Shown here piece after piece: positions 52,720-60,962 of a stretch of 64,000 bases of DNA. The stretch is from assembly GCA_004017535.1 (NCBI GenBank), contig SAJS01000002.1, positions 1-64,000 of the forward strand, given 5' to 3'. The translations under genes and the position numbers were made by a program. Position 1 is the first letter of the stretch. Each line of letters starts with the position of its first letter. Under the pieces are notes generated by a model, which did not search any database, was not told the origin of the DNA, and saw only the letters and a program-made list of their open reading frames with translations. This DNA is from Mesorhizobium sp. GTDB taxonomy: Bacteria > Pseudomonadota > Alphaproteobacteria > Rhizobiales > Rhizobiaceae.

Positions 52720-53915
52720 TCAATTGGATCACGCCTTTGCAACGCAAACGCCCGACCATTGCCGATGTAGCACGAGCCGCCGGTGTTTCCATCGGCACGG
52801 TCTCGAACTTCATCAATGGCACGGCCGGCCTCAAGGAAGGCACGCGAGAGCGCATAGAGAAGGCGATCGCCGCCCTGATGTACCGGCCGAGCTCGTTTGC
52901 GCGCTCCCTGCCCGGCCGTGCCCCGCAGCGGCCGAAAAATCTCGACCATCTGCCCAGGCTCCTTGTCGCCGGACGGGTGAGCGTCGACTTCCTCTGCCGC
53001 GTCGAGGTGCTGCCGCATCGCGACGACCGGATCACGGCCAGCCATATCGACAAGGCGCTCGGCGGCCCCGCCGCCAATCTCGCGGTTGCCGCGGCCGGCG
53101 TCGGGGCGCCCTACGCGCTTGACGTGGAACTGGCGACGGCGGTCGGCGAGGACGCGGAGAGCGACTGGGCGCTGGGCGAGCTTTCCAAGCTGGGCGTGCA
53201 CGCCTTGCCAATCCGCAGCACGCCCAACAACCGGCTCTCGCAGGCGATCGTCATCATCGAGGGTAACGGCAGCCGCACCATCATCAGCGAGCCTTTCGAG
53301 CTGGGCGAAGTCGATCTGACCGCCAATCTCGACATCCAACCCGAAAAGCGACCCGCCTGCCTTCACATCGAAGGCTTCCATTACGAGACGATGACGGCAT
53401 CCATCGCGCGCTTTCACCAGGCCGGCTGGAAGGTGAGCCTGCATTCTGCCGGCCTGCCCAGGAGCGCGCGCACGCCTGAAATCTTCGCGCAGATGGTCAG
53501 GCAGATCGACCTGACCTTCATCAATGATGTGATGATCAGGGAGATTTACGGATTTCGCACGCGCATGGCGACCATGATCGAAGAGGTTCGCCTCATGCTG
53601 TCGCGCATCAAGCCGCGCGGAACCGTCGTGCTCACCCTGGGCGAGTTCGGCGCGGTGGTCTTTCCGGCGACCGGCGGACCGCAGATCGAGGTGCCGGCGC
53701 TGCCCGTCAACCGGGTGGATGCGACGGGCGCCGGCGACAGCTTCGCCGGCATCTTTCTCAGCCTCTGGCTGCATGGCGCGTCGCTGGAAACCGCTGCCCG
53801 CTACGCCGCTGTCGGCGCCAGCCTGACGACGACGGTCGAGGGCGCGCAAGGCTACATCGCCGACTTCGCGACACTGAAGGCCACCGCTGCCGCGAGCGAC
53901 GTGATGGCCAGCTAG
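52710..53915 (+). CDS. Fusion of LacI-type DNA-binding domain and PfkB-family carbohydrate kinase
   Basis: The 401-residue protein has a LacI HTH (residues 16-37: TIADVARAAGVSIGTVSNFI) with the hinge-helix region YRPSSFARSLPGR (58-70). From about residue 85 it is a PfkB/ribokinase-type kinase, with GGPAANLA (118-125) and the anion-hole/base motif DATGAGDSF (337-345). The usual periplasmic-binding-like effector domain of LacI is absent. It could be a regulator sensing a sugar or its phosphate, an active kinase, or both. The start is uncertain: no ATG, TTG at 52710 or 52737. The first gene of a sugar-uptake operon. Confidence 0.85.
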   Translation: MKRFNWITPLQRKRPTIADVARAAGVSIGTVSNFINGTAGLKEGTRERIEKAIAALMYRPSSFARSLPGRAPQRPKNLDHLPRLLVAGRVSVDFLCRVEVLPHRDDRITASHIDKALGGPAANLAVAAAGVGAPYALDVELATAVGEDAESDWALGELSKLGVHALPIRSTPNNRLSQAIVIIEGNGSRTIISEPFELGEVDLTANLDIQPEKRPACLHIEGFHYETMTASIARFHQAGWKVSLHSAGLPRSARTPEIFAQMVRQIDLTFINDVMIREIYGFRTRMATMIEEVRLMLSRIKPRGTVVLTLGEFGAVVFPATGGPQIEVPALPVNRVDATGAGDSFAGIFLSLWLHGASLETAARYAAVGASLTTTVEGAQGYIADFATLKATAAASDVMAS

Positions 53916-53982
53916 ATCAATGGCTTACCGGCCCAGGCGGCTGGCAGGCGACCAACAGGCAATATCGGGAGAACATAAGGTC

Positions 53983-54759
53983 ATGGCGAAAACAAAAGTC
54001 CTTCTGGTCGGCGAGAGCTGGATGAGTTCCGCCACCCACTACAAGGGCTTCGACCAGTTCGGCAGCGTCACCTTCCATCTCGGCGCCACGCCTTTGGTCA
54101 ACGCCTTGAAGGACAGCGAGTTCGATCTTGAATACATGCCGGCCCACGAGGCGGTCGAAAAGCTGCCTTTCACCATGGAGGGCCTGTCGCAATACAAGGC
54201 GATCGTGCTCTCCGATATCGGCGCCAACTCGCTTTTGCTGCATCCCGATGTCTGGCTGCACGGCAAGACCGTGCCCAACCGGCTCAAGTTGCTGCGCGAC
54301 TGGACGCGAGGCGGTGGCGGCCTGGTCATGATCGGCGGCTATTTCAGCTTCCAGGGTATCGACGGCAAGGCCCGCTGGCACCGCACGGCCGTCGAGGACG
54401 CGCTGCCGGTGACCTGCCTTCCCTATGACGACCGGCTCGAAATCCCCGAGGGCTTTCGGCCTCAAATCACCGGCCCCAAGGATCATGCACTCTTTGCCGG
54501 CATCGAGGGCGAATGGCCGATCCTGCTCGGCGCCAACGAGGTCATTGCCCGCGACCGGAGCGATGTCGAGATCCTGGCGCGGCTGCCGCAGGATCAGGGC
54601 GGCCATCCGCTGCTGGTCACCGGGCGCCATGGCGAGGGGCGCACCCTGGTGTGGACGTCCGATATCGGCCCGCACTGGCTGCCGAACAGCTTCGTCGAAT
54701 GGCCAGGCTATGCGCGGCTTTGGACCAATGTGCTGCGCTGGGTCAGCAAGGCCGCCTAG
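53983..54759 (+). CDS. Glutamine amidotransferase-like protein (class I fold)
   Basis: The 258-residue protein has a flavodoxin-like fold (KVLLVGESWMSS, KAIVLSDIGANSLLL, GGGGLVMIGGYFSFQGI) like class I glutamine amidotransferase-type proteins of unknown function (DUF1355-like). The strand after the second block carries YFSFQG, and a catalytic Cys is not evident at the usual elbow, so amidotransferase activity is doubtful. AAGGTC precedes the ATG. It lies inside the sugar operon. Confidence 0.75.
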   Translation: MAKTKVLLVGESWMSSATHYKGFDQFGSVTFHLGATPLVNALKDSEFDLEYMPAHEAVEKLPFTMEGLSQYKAIVLSDIGANSLLLHPDVWLHGKTVPNRLKLLRDWTRGGGGLVMIGGYFSFQGIDGKARWHRTAVEDALPVTCLPYDDRLEIPEGFRPQITGPKDHALFAGIEGEWPILLGANEVIARDRSDVEILARLPQDQGGHPLLVTGRHGEGRTLVWTSDIGPHWLPNSFVEWPGYARLWTNVLRWVSKAA

Positions 54760-54787
54760 CCTATCCACGAATGCCGGAGAGATCGTC

Positions 54788-55558
54788 ATGACGGCACCTT
54801 TTCTCGTCGCCAGGAACATCGCCAAGCGCTTTGGCGCGCTGACTGCCCTTGCCGATGTCGACCTGGAAATCCGGCCCGGCGAAGTGCTGGCGCTGCTCGG
54901 CGACAACGGCGCCGGCAAATCTACTTTCATCAAGGTCCTCGCGGGCGCCCATCCGCCGAGCGACGGCGAGCTTCTCATTGAAGGCAAAGCGGTCGCGTTC
55001 GCCTCGCCCAAGGATGCCGCGGCGTCCGGAATCGCCACAATCTTCCAGGAACTGGCGCTTTCGGAGAACCTTTCGATCGCGGAAAACGTTTTTCTCGGCC
55101 GCGAATTGAAACGCTCCATTTTTGGCATCCCTTTTCTGAAACGAGCCGAGATGCGCCAGCGCGTCGACAGCCTTCTGCAGGAGCTCGACGCCCATATCTC
55201 CGATCCCGAGGCTCCTGTCGGCAGCCTGTCGGGCGGCCAGCGCCAGGCCGTCGCCATCTGTCGGGCGCTCAATCTCAACGCCCGGCTGGTCATCATGGAT
55301 GAACCGACGGCCGCCCTTGCCGTCGCCGAGACCCGCAAAGTGCTGGCGCTGACTCGGCGCCTTGCCGGCCGCGGCTGCGCCGTCGTGCTGATCAGCCACA
55401 ACATTTCCGAAGTCTTCGAGGTTGCCGACCGGATCGTGGTGTTCCGGCGCGGCCGCAAGGTGGCCGAACGCCTGGCTGCCGAGACCAATCACGAGGAAGT
55501 CGTTTCGCTCATAACAGGCGCCCATCCCGACGTGCGGGCGCTCGAAAAAACAAACTGA
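54788..55558 (+). CDS. ABC sugar transporter ATP-binding protein (single domain, FrcA/RbsA-like)
   Basis: The 256-residue ATPase has Walker A LLGDNGAGKSTFIKVLAG, the signature SLSGGQRQAVAICRAL, Walker B LVIMDEPTAALAV and the switch His in VVLISHNISEV. It has one nucleotide-binding domain, like FrcA of rhizobia, rather than the two of RbsA. It drives uptake with the permeases and binding protein that follow. Confidence 0.94.
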   Translation: MTAPFLVARNIAKRFGALTALADVDLEIRPGEVLALLGDNGAGKSTFIKVLAGAHPPSDGELLIEGKAVAFASPKDAAASGIATIFQELALSENLSIAENVFLGRELKRSIFGIPFLKRAEMRQRVDSLLQELDAHISDPEAPVGSLSGGQRQAVAICRALNLNARLVIMDEPTAALAVAETRKVLALTRRLAGRGCAVVLISHNISEVFEVADRIVVFRRGRKVAERLAAETNHEEVVSLITGAHPDVRALEKTN

Positions 55559-55590
55559 AACGCACGTCATTCCAGAGAGGATCACACACA

Positions 55591-56577
55591 ATGCTTTCAC
55601 AACTCAGGAAAGTGCTCGCCGCCTCCGCGCTTTCGTTGGTCGCCGCGACGGCGGCGCATGCGGCAGACAAGCATAAGGTCGCCTTCGTGCCGCAGCTTAT
55701 CGGCATCCCCTATTTCAACGCCATGGAGGCCGGCGGCAACCGAGCCGCCAAGGATCTCGGCGTCGATTTCGTCTATTCCGGCCCGGTCGACACCAACCCG
55801 GTCGACCAGTTGCAGATCGTGCAGAACCTGATCGACCAGGGCGTCGAAGCGGTCTCGGTCTCCGTTCTCGATGCTTCGAGCATCGCCCCGGTGGTGGAGA
55901 GCGCCAAGGCCAAAGGCATCAAATTGTTCACCAGCGACAGCGACGCGCCCGACAGCGGCCGCGCGGTCTATGTGGCGCAGGCGACAGACGAGGGTCTCGG
56001 CACCACGATCATCGACGAACTGGTCAAGCGCGTCGGCGAGGACGCCACGATCGGCATCGTCTCCGGTGAGGCGACCGCGTCCAACCTCAACGCCTGGATC
56101 GGCTTCATGCAGAAGGAAGCCGCCGCCAAGTATCCCAAGCTGAAGCTGCTCGCCCCGCAATTCGCCGGCGGCACGGCCGAGCGCGCCGCACAGATCTCGG
56201 GCGACCTCATGGCCGCCAATCCCGATATCAAGGCCATCATCGCCGTCGCATCCTCGACCTGCCCGGGCGTTGCCCAGGCGATCGAGACCGCCGGCAAGAT
56301 CGGCTCGGTTATCGGGACCGGTTACTGCAGCCCGAACACCGCCCGCTCCTATCTGAAGAGCGGCGCCTTCGGCTTCACCGTGCTGTGGGACCCTGAACAG
56401 CTCGGCTATCTGACGGTTTGGGCCGGCAAGCAGCTCATCGACGGCAAGAGCTTCGAGGCCGAGAACAAGATTGCCGGCCTCGACAAGCCCGCCACCTATG
56501 ATGCCGCCAAGGGCATCCTGCTGCTCGGGCCGCCGGCCGTCTTCACCAAGGACAATGTCGACAAGTTCAACTTCTGA
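55591..56577 (+). CDS. Sugar ABC transporter substrate-binding protein (LsrB/RhaS-like)
   Basis: The 328-residue protein has a signal peptide (KVLAASALSLVAATAAHA) and the class B periplasmic binding fold of the ribose/rhamnose/AI-2 group (VAFVPQLIGIPYFNAMEAGG, VSVSVLDASSIAPVVESAKAKGIKLFTSDSDA). It determines which compound the operon handles; its ligand cannot be told from sequence. Confidence 0.9.
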   Translation: MLSQLRKVLAASALSLVAATAAHAADKHKVAFVPQLIGIPYFNAMEAGGNRAAKDLGVDFVYSGPVDTNPVDQLQIVQNLIDQGVEAVSVSVLDASSIAPVVESAKAKGIKLFTSDSDAPDSGRAVYVAQATDEGLGTTIIDELVKRVGEDATIGIVSGEATASNLNAWIGFMQKEAAAKYPKLKLLAPQFAGGTAERAAQISGDLMAANPDIKAIIAVASSTCPGVAQAIETAGKIGSVIGTGYCSPNTARSYLKSGAFGFTVLWDPEQLGYLTVWAGKQLIDGKSFEAENKIAGLDKPATYDAAKGILLLGPPAVFTKDNVDKFNF

Positions 56578-56623
56578 GCCTGGCGTGAGCGCGGTGCGGC
56601 AGTCTGGAACCGGTGTCTTCTCC

Positions 56624-57571
56624 ATGAACGGGCGGGAGTGGTCTTTGCTTGTCGCCTGTTTGCTTGCGGTCGTCATCTTTTCTGTCGCATCGCCGCACTA
56701 CGCGAACCCGGGCAACGCGGTCACCGTGCTGCGCAACAGCGTCGAACTGCTGCTGATCGGCCTCGGCATGACCTTGCTGCTCGCCATGGGCGGCATCGAT
56801 GTCTCGATCGGCATCGTCATGGGCCTCGCGGCCATCGCCATCGGCCGCATACTTGGCGCCGATGGCAGCCCGTTCGTGGCGCTCGTCGCGGGCCCGCTCG
56901 TCGGGGCACTGCTGGGCTGCGTGACGGCCGCCGTCGTCGTCCTGGGCCGCGTTCCGGCCATCGTCGGAACGCTCGGCTTGCTCGGCGTCTACCGCACCGC
57001 CGTGTTTGCGCTGCTTGGCGGGCAATGGCTTTCCGGCCTGCCCTCGAGCCTCACTGATCTGCTGGCAACCACCGTGCTCGGCATCCCCGTGCCGGCCCTG
57101 GTGATCGCCCTTGCCTATCTGATTGTCTGGCTGGCACTGCGGCGAACGCCCTATGGCTTGCATCTGCTGGCGATCGGCAATTCGGAAGAAAAGGCGCGGC
57201 TTTCGGGAATACCGCTGATCAAGGTCCGCTTCATGACCTTTGTCATCAGCGGCGTCCTGACCGGCATTGCCGCCACCTTCTATGTCGCCACCTACCGCAA
57301 CGTGGAAATGTCGATCGGCAGTACCTCGGCGCTGGATGCCATCGCCGCGGTCATTCTCGGCGGCACAAGCATATTGGGCGGCCGCTGCAGCCTGCTCGGC
57401 ACGGTGCTTGGCGTGCTCCTGCTCAGAATCCTCCAGAATGGCCTGCTTCTCATCGGTGTCCCCTCGCTTTGGCAGCCGGTCGTCACCGGCGTGCTGATCA
57501 TCGGTGTGCTCGGCTTCGAAGCGGCCTCCAATCGCCTGCCTCTTACCCGGTTCCAGCGAGCCCGCGCATGA
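56624..57571 (+). CDS. Sugar ABC transporter permease (RbsC-like), first
   Basis: The 315-residue protein has about nine hydrophobic helices and the BPD_transp_2 block GTSILGGRCSLLGTVLGVLLL. Its NSVELLLIGLGMTLLLAMGGIDVSIGIVMG is typical of ribose-type permeases. GTG at 56585 is an alternative start. Its stop overlaps the start of the second permease (ATGA). Confidence 0.9.
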   Translation: MNGREWSLLVACLLAVVIFSVASPHYANPGNAVTVLRNSVELLLIGLGMTLLLAMGGIDVSIGIVMGLAAIAIGRILGADGSPFVALVAGPLVGALLGCVTAAVVVLGRVPAIVGTLGLLGVYRTAVFALLGGQWLSGLPSSLTDLLATTVLGIPVPALVIALAYLIVWLALRRTPYGLHLLAIGNSEEKARLSGIPLIKVRFMTFVISGVLTGIAATFYVATYRNVEMSIGSTSALDAIAAVILGGTSILGGRCSLLGTVLGVLLLRILQNGLLLIGVPSLWQPVVTGVLIIGVLGFEAASNRLPLTRFQRARA

Positions 57572-58527
57572 GAACGCTTCGGAACCTGCAGGGCCCGGCC
57601 CTGACCCTGGCTTTGCTGTGCGCGCTGTGGCTGATCGTGATTGTCGGCCTGCTGGCGCTCAAGCCTTCCGTCTTCAATCTCGGCACCGTAACCACCATTC
57701 TTCAGTTCTCGACCATCCTGGCGCTGGTCGGCCTCGGACAGGGGATGGTCATCCTGGCCGGCGGCACAGGCATAGACCTATCGGTCGGCGGCGCGGTTTC
57801 GCTCTCCGCCATCATCGCCATGCTGTCGCTCAAACTGGGCTTGCCGCCGGTCCTGCTGCCGGCCGTCTGCATCCTGGCCGGCGCAGCGCTCGGGGCCCTC
57901 AACGGATTGCTGGTGAACGGCCTGGCGCTGCTGCCCTTCATCGCGACGCTCGGCACCTTCTTCGTCTATTCCGGCGTAGCGCTTGCCGTCACGGGCGGCG
58001 CGGCCCAGTCGGGCGTGCCGGGCTGGCTGCTTGTGTGGGGGCGCGGTGTCATCGCGGGCATTCCCGTGCCCTTCCTCACCCTGGCCATCCCCTGCTTCGC
58101 GCTGGCCGGCCTTGCGCTGATGGCGACGGCTTGGGGGCGCTGGATCTATGCGATGGGCTTCAACGAACGCTCGGCCAGGCTGGTCGGCATTCCTGTCGAT
58201 CGCGTGCGCTTCATCCTCTACGCCCTGAGCGGCGCGCTCGCCGGCGCCGCCGGCCTGGTTTCGCTCGCCTGGCTCGGCAGCGGCAGGCCCAATATCGGCC
58301 AGAACCTCGAGCTGGAATCGCTGACCGCGGCGATGCTTGGCGGCATCGCCATCACCGGCGGGCGCGGCGGCGTCGGCGGCGTGTTCGCGGCCGTGCTGCT
58401 CCTGGTCACGCTCAAGACCGGCCTGCTGCAATTGAACATCAACACGGTCTGGCAAGTGGGGATCGTCGGCGCCCTTCTGGTGTTCGTCCTTCTTGCCGAC
58501 CGGCTTTCCCAACGTTGGAGATCCTAA
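57568..58527 (+). CDS. Sugar ABC transporter permease (RbsC-like), second
   Basis: The 319-residue protein has a similar plan (LVGLGQGMVILAGGTGIDLSVGGAVSLSAI and GGIAITGGRGGVGGVFAAVLLLV). Two different permeases suggest a heterodimeric channel, as in the AI-2 and some rhizobial sugar importers. It overlaps both neighbours by one to four bases. Confidence 0.92.
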   Translation: MRTLRNLQGPALTLALLCALWLIVIVGLLALKPSVFNLGTVTTILQFSTILALVGLGQGMVILAGGTGIDLSVGGAVSLSAIIAMLSLKLGLPPVLLPAVCILAGAALGALNGLLVNGLALLPFIATLGTFFVYSGVALAVTGGAAQSGVPGWLLVWGRGVIAGIPVPFLTLAIPCFALAGLALMATAWGRWIYAMGFNERSARLVGIPVDRVRFILYALSGALAGAAGLVSLAWLGSGRPNIGQNLELESLTAAMLGGIAITGGRGGVGGVFAAVLLLVTLKTGLLQLNINTVWQVGIVGALLVFVLLADRLSQRWRS

Positions 58528-59843
58528 TGCCTTCCATAGAAGAGACCATCGCCGCGCGCGTCGAGTCAGCGGCCGATCGCATCGTAGAGACGCTGAGCGA
58601 TCTCGTCGCCTTCCCCTCGATCGTGAAATCCAATCCGAAGGAGGCCGGCCCGGGCGAGCGCGACTGCCAGCTCTATCTGCAGAAGCGCCTGGAGGCGCTC
58701 GGCTTCACCACCGATCTGTGGGACCCAGACGGCCCGGCGCTCTATGAAAAATACAAGGGACGCGCCGGCGCCAACAAGGGCAGGACTTTTGAAGGCCGGC
58801 CCAATCTGGGCGGCGTGCTGAAGGGCACGGGCGGCGGCCGCTCGATCATGCTGACCGGTCATATCGACGTCGTGCCGCCAGGCGCAGCCGGACACTGGGC
58901 AACCGATCCGTTCCAGCCCGTGCTGAAGGACGGTTTTCTGCATGGGCGCGGCACCGTCGACATGAAGGGCGGCGTCGCCTGCATGCTCATGGCGGTCGAA
59001 ATCCTCAGAGAGCTGCAAATCCCGCTTTCCGGAGACATCGTCTTCACCACCGTCGTCGACGAGGAGATCGGCGGCATGGGGTCCCTGGCCATGGTCGATC
59101 GCGGCTTTCGCGCCGATGCCGGCATCATGACCGAGCCGACGGCAAACAAGATCGCGCCGCTGTGCCACGGCATCCTGTGGGGCAGGATCATCGTCGACGG
59201 CATAGGCGGCCATGCCGAGCTGACGCCGAACGCCTGGTATTCGAGCGGCCCGGTCGATGCCGTGCAGCTCTGCCGGCAGATCCTCGACGGCATCGACATC
59301 CTCAACCGGCGCTGGATGTTCGACCCCAGGAAGAACCATCCGCTGATGGAGCTGCCCAACCAGATCATCGTCACCCAGATCAATGCCGGCGAGCACCCCT
59401 CCTCCATGGCTGGCCGAGGCGAGATCATCATCGATGCGCAGTACCTGCCGAGCGAGCATGACGAATTCAGGCTGGGCGGCAACGTCAAGCGCGAGATCGA
59501 AGAGCATATTGCCAATGTCTGCCAGGCAGACCCTTACCTGCGCCGGCATCCTGCCCGCGTCGAATGGATCCTCGATGCCGACTGCGCCGAGATCCCCTCC
59601 GACAGTCCGTTCGTGAGTGTCTTCCAGGAAGCCGTGAAGGACGCCAACCTGTCGCCGGTGCTGAGCGGCTTCGGCGCGCATAGCGACATCGGCTTGCCGA
59701 CAGGCCTCGGCAACACGCCGACCGTCAATTTCGGCCCCGGCGACCCGGCGCAGGCGCATCAGCCCAACGAGCGCGTTTCGGTGCGGGACCTCGTCGATTG
59801 CACGAAGGCAATCGCGATTGCCGTGGAGAAATGGTGCCGCTAG
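58527..59843 (+). CDS. M20-family hydrolase (ArgE/DapE-like deacylase)
   Basis: The 438-residue enzyme has the M20 metal motifs: LTGHIDVVPPG, GRGTVDMKGG, VVDEEIGG and HSDIG near the end, with a dimerisation domain in the middle. It removes an acyl or carbamoyl group from an amine, or cleaves a peptide bond. In this operon it suggests that the imported compound is an amide-linked or N-acylated sugar-like molecule. Its ATG overlaps the stop of the second permease (TAATG). Confidence 0.9.
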   Translation: MPSIEETIAARVESAADRIVETLSDLVAFPSIVKSNPKEAGPGERDCQLYLQKRLEALGFTTDLWDPDGPALYEKYKGRAGANKGRTFEGRPNLGGVLKGTGGGRSIMLTGHIDVVPPGAAGHWATDPFQPVLKDGFLHGRGTVDMKGGVACMLMAVEILRELQIPLSGDIVFTTVVDEEIGGMGSLAMVDRGFRADAGIMTEPTANKIAPLCHGILWGRIIVDGIGGHAELTPNAWYSSGPVDAVQLCRQILDGIDILNRRWMFDPRKNHPLMELPNQIIVTQINAGEHPSSMAGRGEIIIDAQYLPSEHDEFRLGGNVKREIEEHIANVCQADPYLRRHPARVEWILDADCAEIPSDSPFVSVFQEAVKDANLSPVLSGFGAHSDIGLPTGLGNTPTVNFGPGDPAQAHQPNERVSVRDLVDCTKAIAIAVEKWCR

Positions 59844-60057
59844 AGCAAGCTGGAGCATGATCTAGAAAAATAGCGATCGCGCTGGCATGGCGTTCCGGCC
59901 ATCTGGCAGCCGCCGTCTTGCGTCCCGAAAACCGGGCGCAAAGAGCAACATTTTGCCATTCAGATAGTCGGCTCTGGAATTTCAACCGGAAAACGAGCAT
60001 GATGCGCTTGGCATTTCGGGACGCTTCGCGTGTTGGGAATGCCGGGAGGAACGGGAC

Positions 60058-60945
60058 ATGGCCGTTGTGCTTGTACTCGTTTTGATCGTCGTGGGCTCGG
60101 TGTTGTTCCACCTGTTGAGCCCATGGTGGTGGACGCCCATTGCCTCCAATTGGGACTATATCGACAACACCATCATCATCAGTTTCTGGATTACCGGCAT
60201 CGTCTTTGCCGCCGTTGTCCTGTTCATGGCTTATTGTGTCTTCCGCTTCCGGCATCGGGAAGGCAATCGCGCGGCATACGAACCCGAGAACAAGCGCCTC
60301 GAATCGTGGCTGATGATCGTCACCGCGTTCGGCGTCACCGCTTTGCTGGTCCCCGGCCTATTCGTCTGGAGCCGCTTCGTCACGGTGCCAGGCGATGCGA
60401 CCGCAATCGAGGTGGTCGCCCAGCAATGGCAGTGGAGCTTCCGTTTGCCGGGCAAGGACGGCAAGCTCGGCACTTCCGATACCCGGGACGTCACCGCCGA
60501 CAATCCGTTGGGCGTCGCCCCCAAGGATCCGAACGGCCAGGACGATGTCCTGGTCCAAGCCGCCGATCTTCATCTGCCGGTCGGCAAGCCGGTCAAGGTG
60601 CTGCTGCGTTCGATCGACGTGCTGCATGATTTCTATATCCCGGAATTCCGCGCCAAGATGGACATGATCCCCGGCTCGGTGACCTATTTCTGGTTCACCC
60701 CGACCAGAACCGGTACCTTCCAGGTCCTGTGCGCCGAGCTATGCGGCCAAGGGCACCCGCTGATGCATGGCGTGGTCGTGGTCGACACCGAGCAGGATTA
60801 TCTGGCCTGGCTCGGCCAGCAGCAGACCTTCGCGCAATTGTCGGCGCCCCAGCAATCGGGCTCGGCGAACCAGCCGCCAGGAAAGATAATCGCGTCCAAT
60901 CTGGGCGTCGCGGCAAACTCGAAACTTTCGAGGTCCGCACAATAG
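60058..60945 (+). CDS. coxM: Cytochrome c oxidase subunit II (alternative aa3 type)
   Basis: The 295-residue protein has two N-terminal helices and a periplasmic CuA domain. The copper site is in CAELCGQGHPLMHG (two Cys, His, Met) with a preceding His in RSIDVLHDFYIP. It takes electrons from cytochrome c. The CoxM name follows the Bradyrhizobium coxMNOP operon, whose order of subunits is matched here. GGGAGGAA precedes the ATG. Confidence 0.88.
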   Translation: MAVVLVLVLIVVGSVLFHLLSPWWWTPIASNWDYIDNTIIISFWITGIVFAAVVLFMAYCVFRFRHREGNRAAYEPENKRLESWLMIVTAFGVTALLVPGLFVWSRFVTVPGDATAIEVVAQQWQWSFRLPGKDGKLGTSDTRDVTADNPLGVAPKDPNGQDDVLVQAADLHLPVGKPVKVLLRSIDVLHDFYIPEFRAKMDMIPGSVTYFWFTPTRTGTFQVLCAELCGQGHPLMHGVVVVDTEQDYLAWLGQQQTFAQLSAPQQSGSANQPPGKIIASNLGVAANSKLSRSAQ

Positions 60946-60962
60946 GGCACGGAGGTGCTCCA

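Noticed and set aside
53917-55488. 523-codon open frame opposite to the amidotransferase-like and ABC ATPase genes
   Set aside because: It crosses two well-supported genes on the other strand and shows Ser/Arg-rich shadow composition.
57504-58526. Upstream extension of the M20 hydrolase frame
   Set aside because: This 340-codon stretch overlaps the second permease in another frame; the ATG at 58527 overlaps the permease stop and starts the M20 domain.
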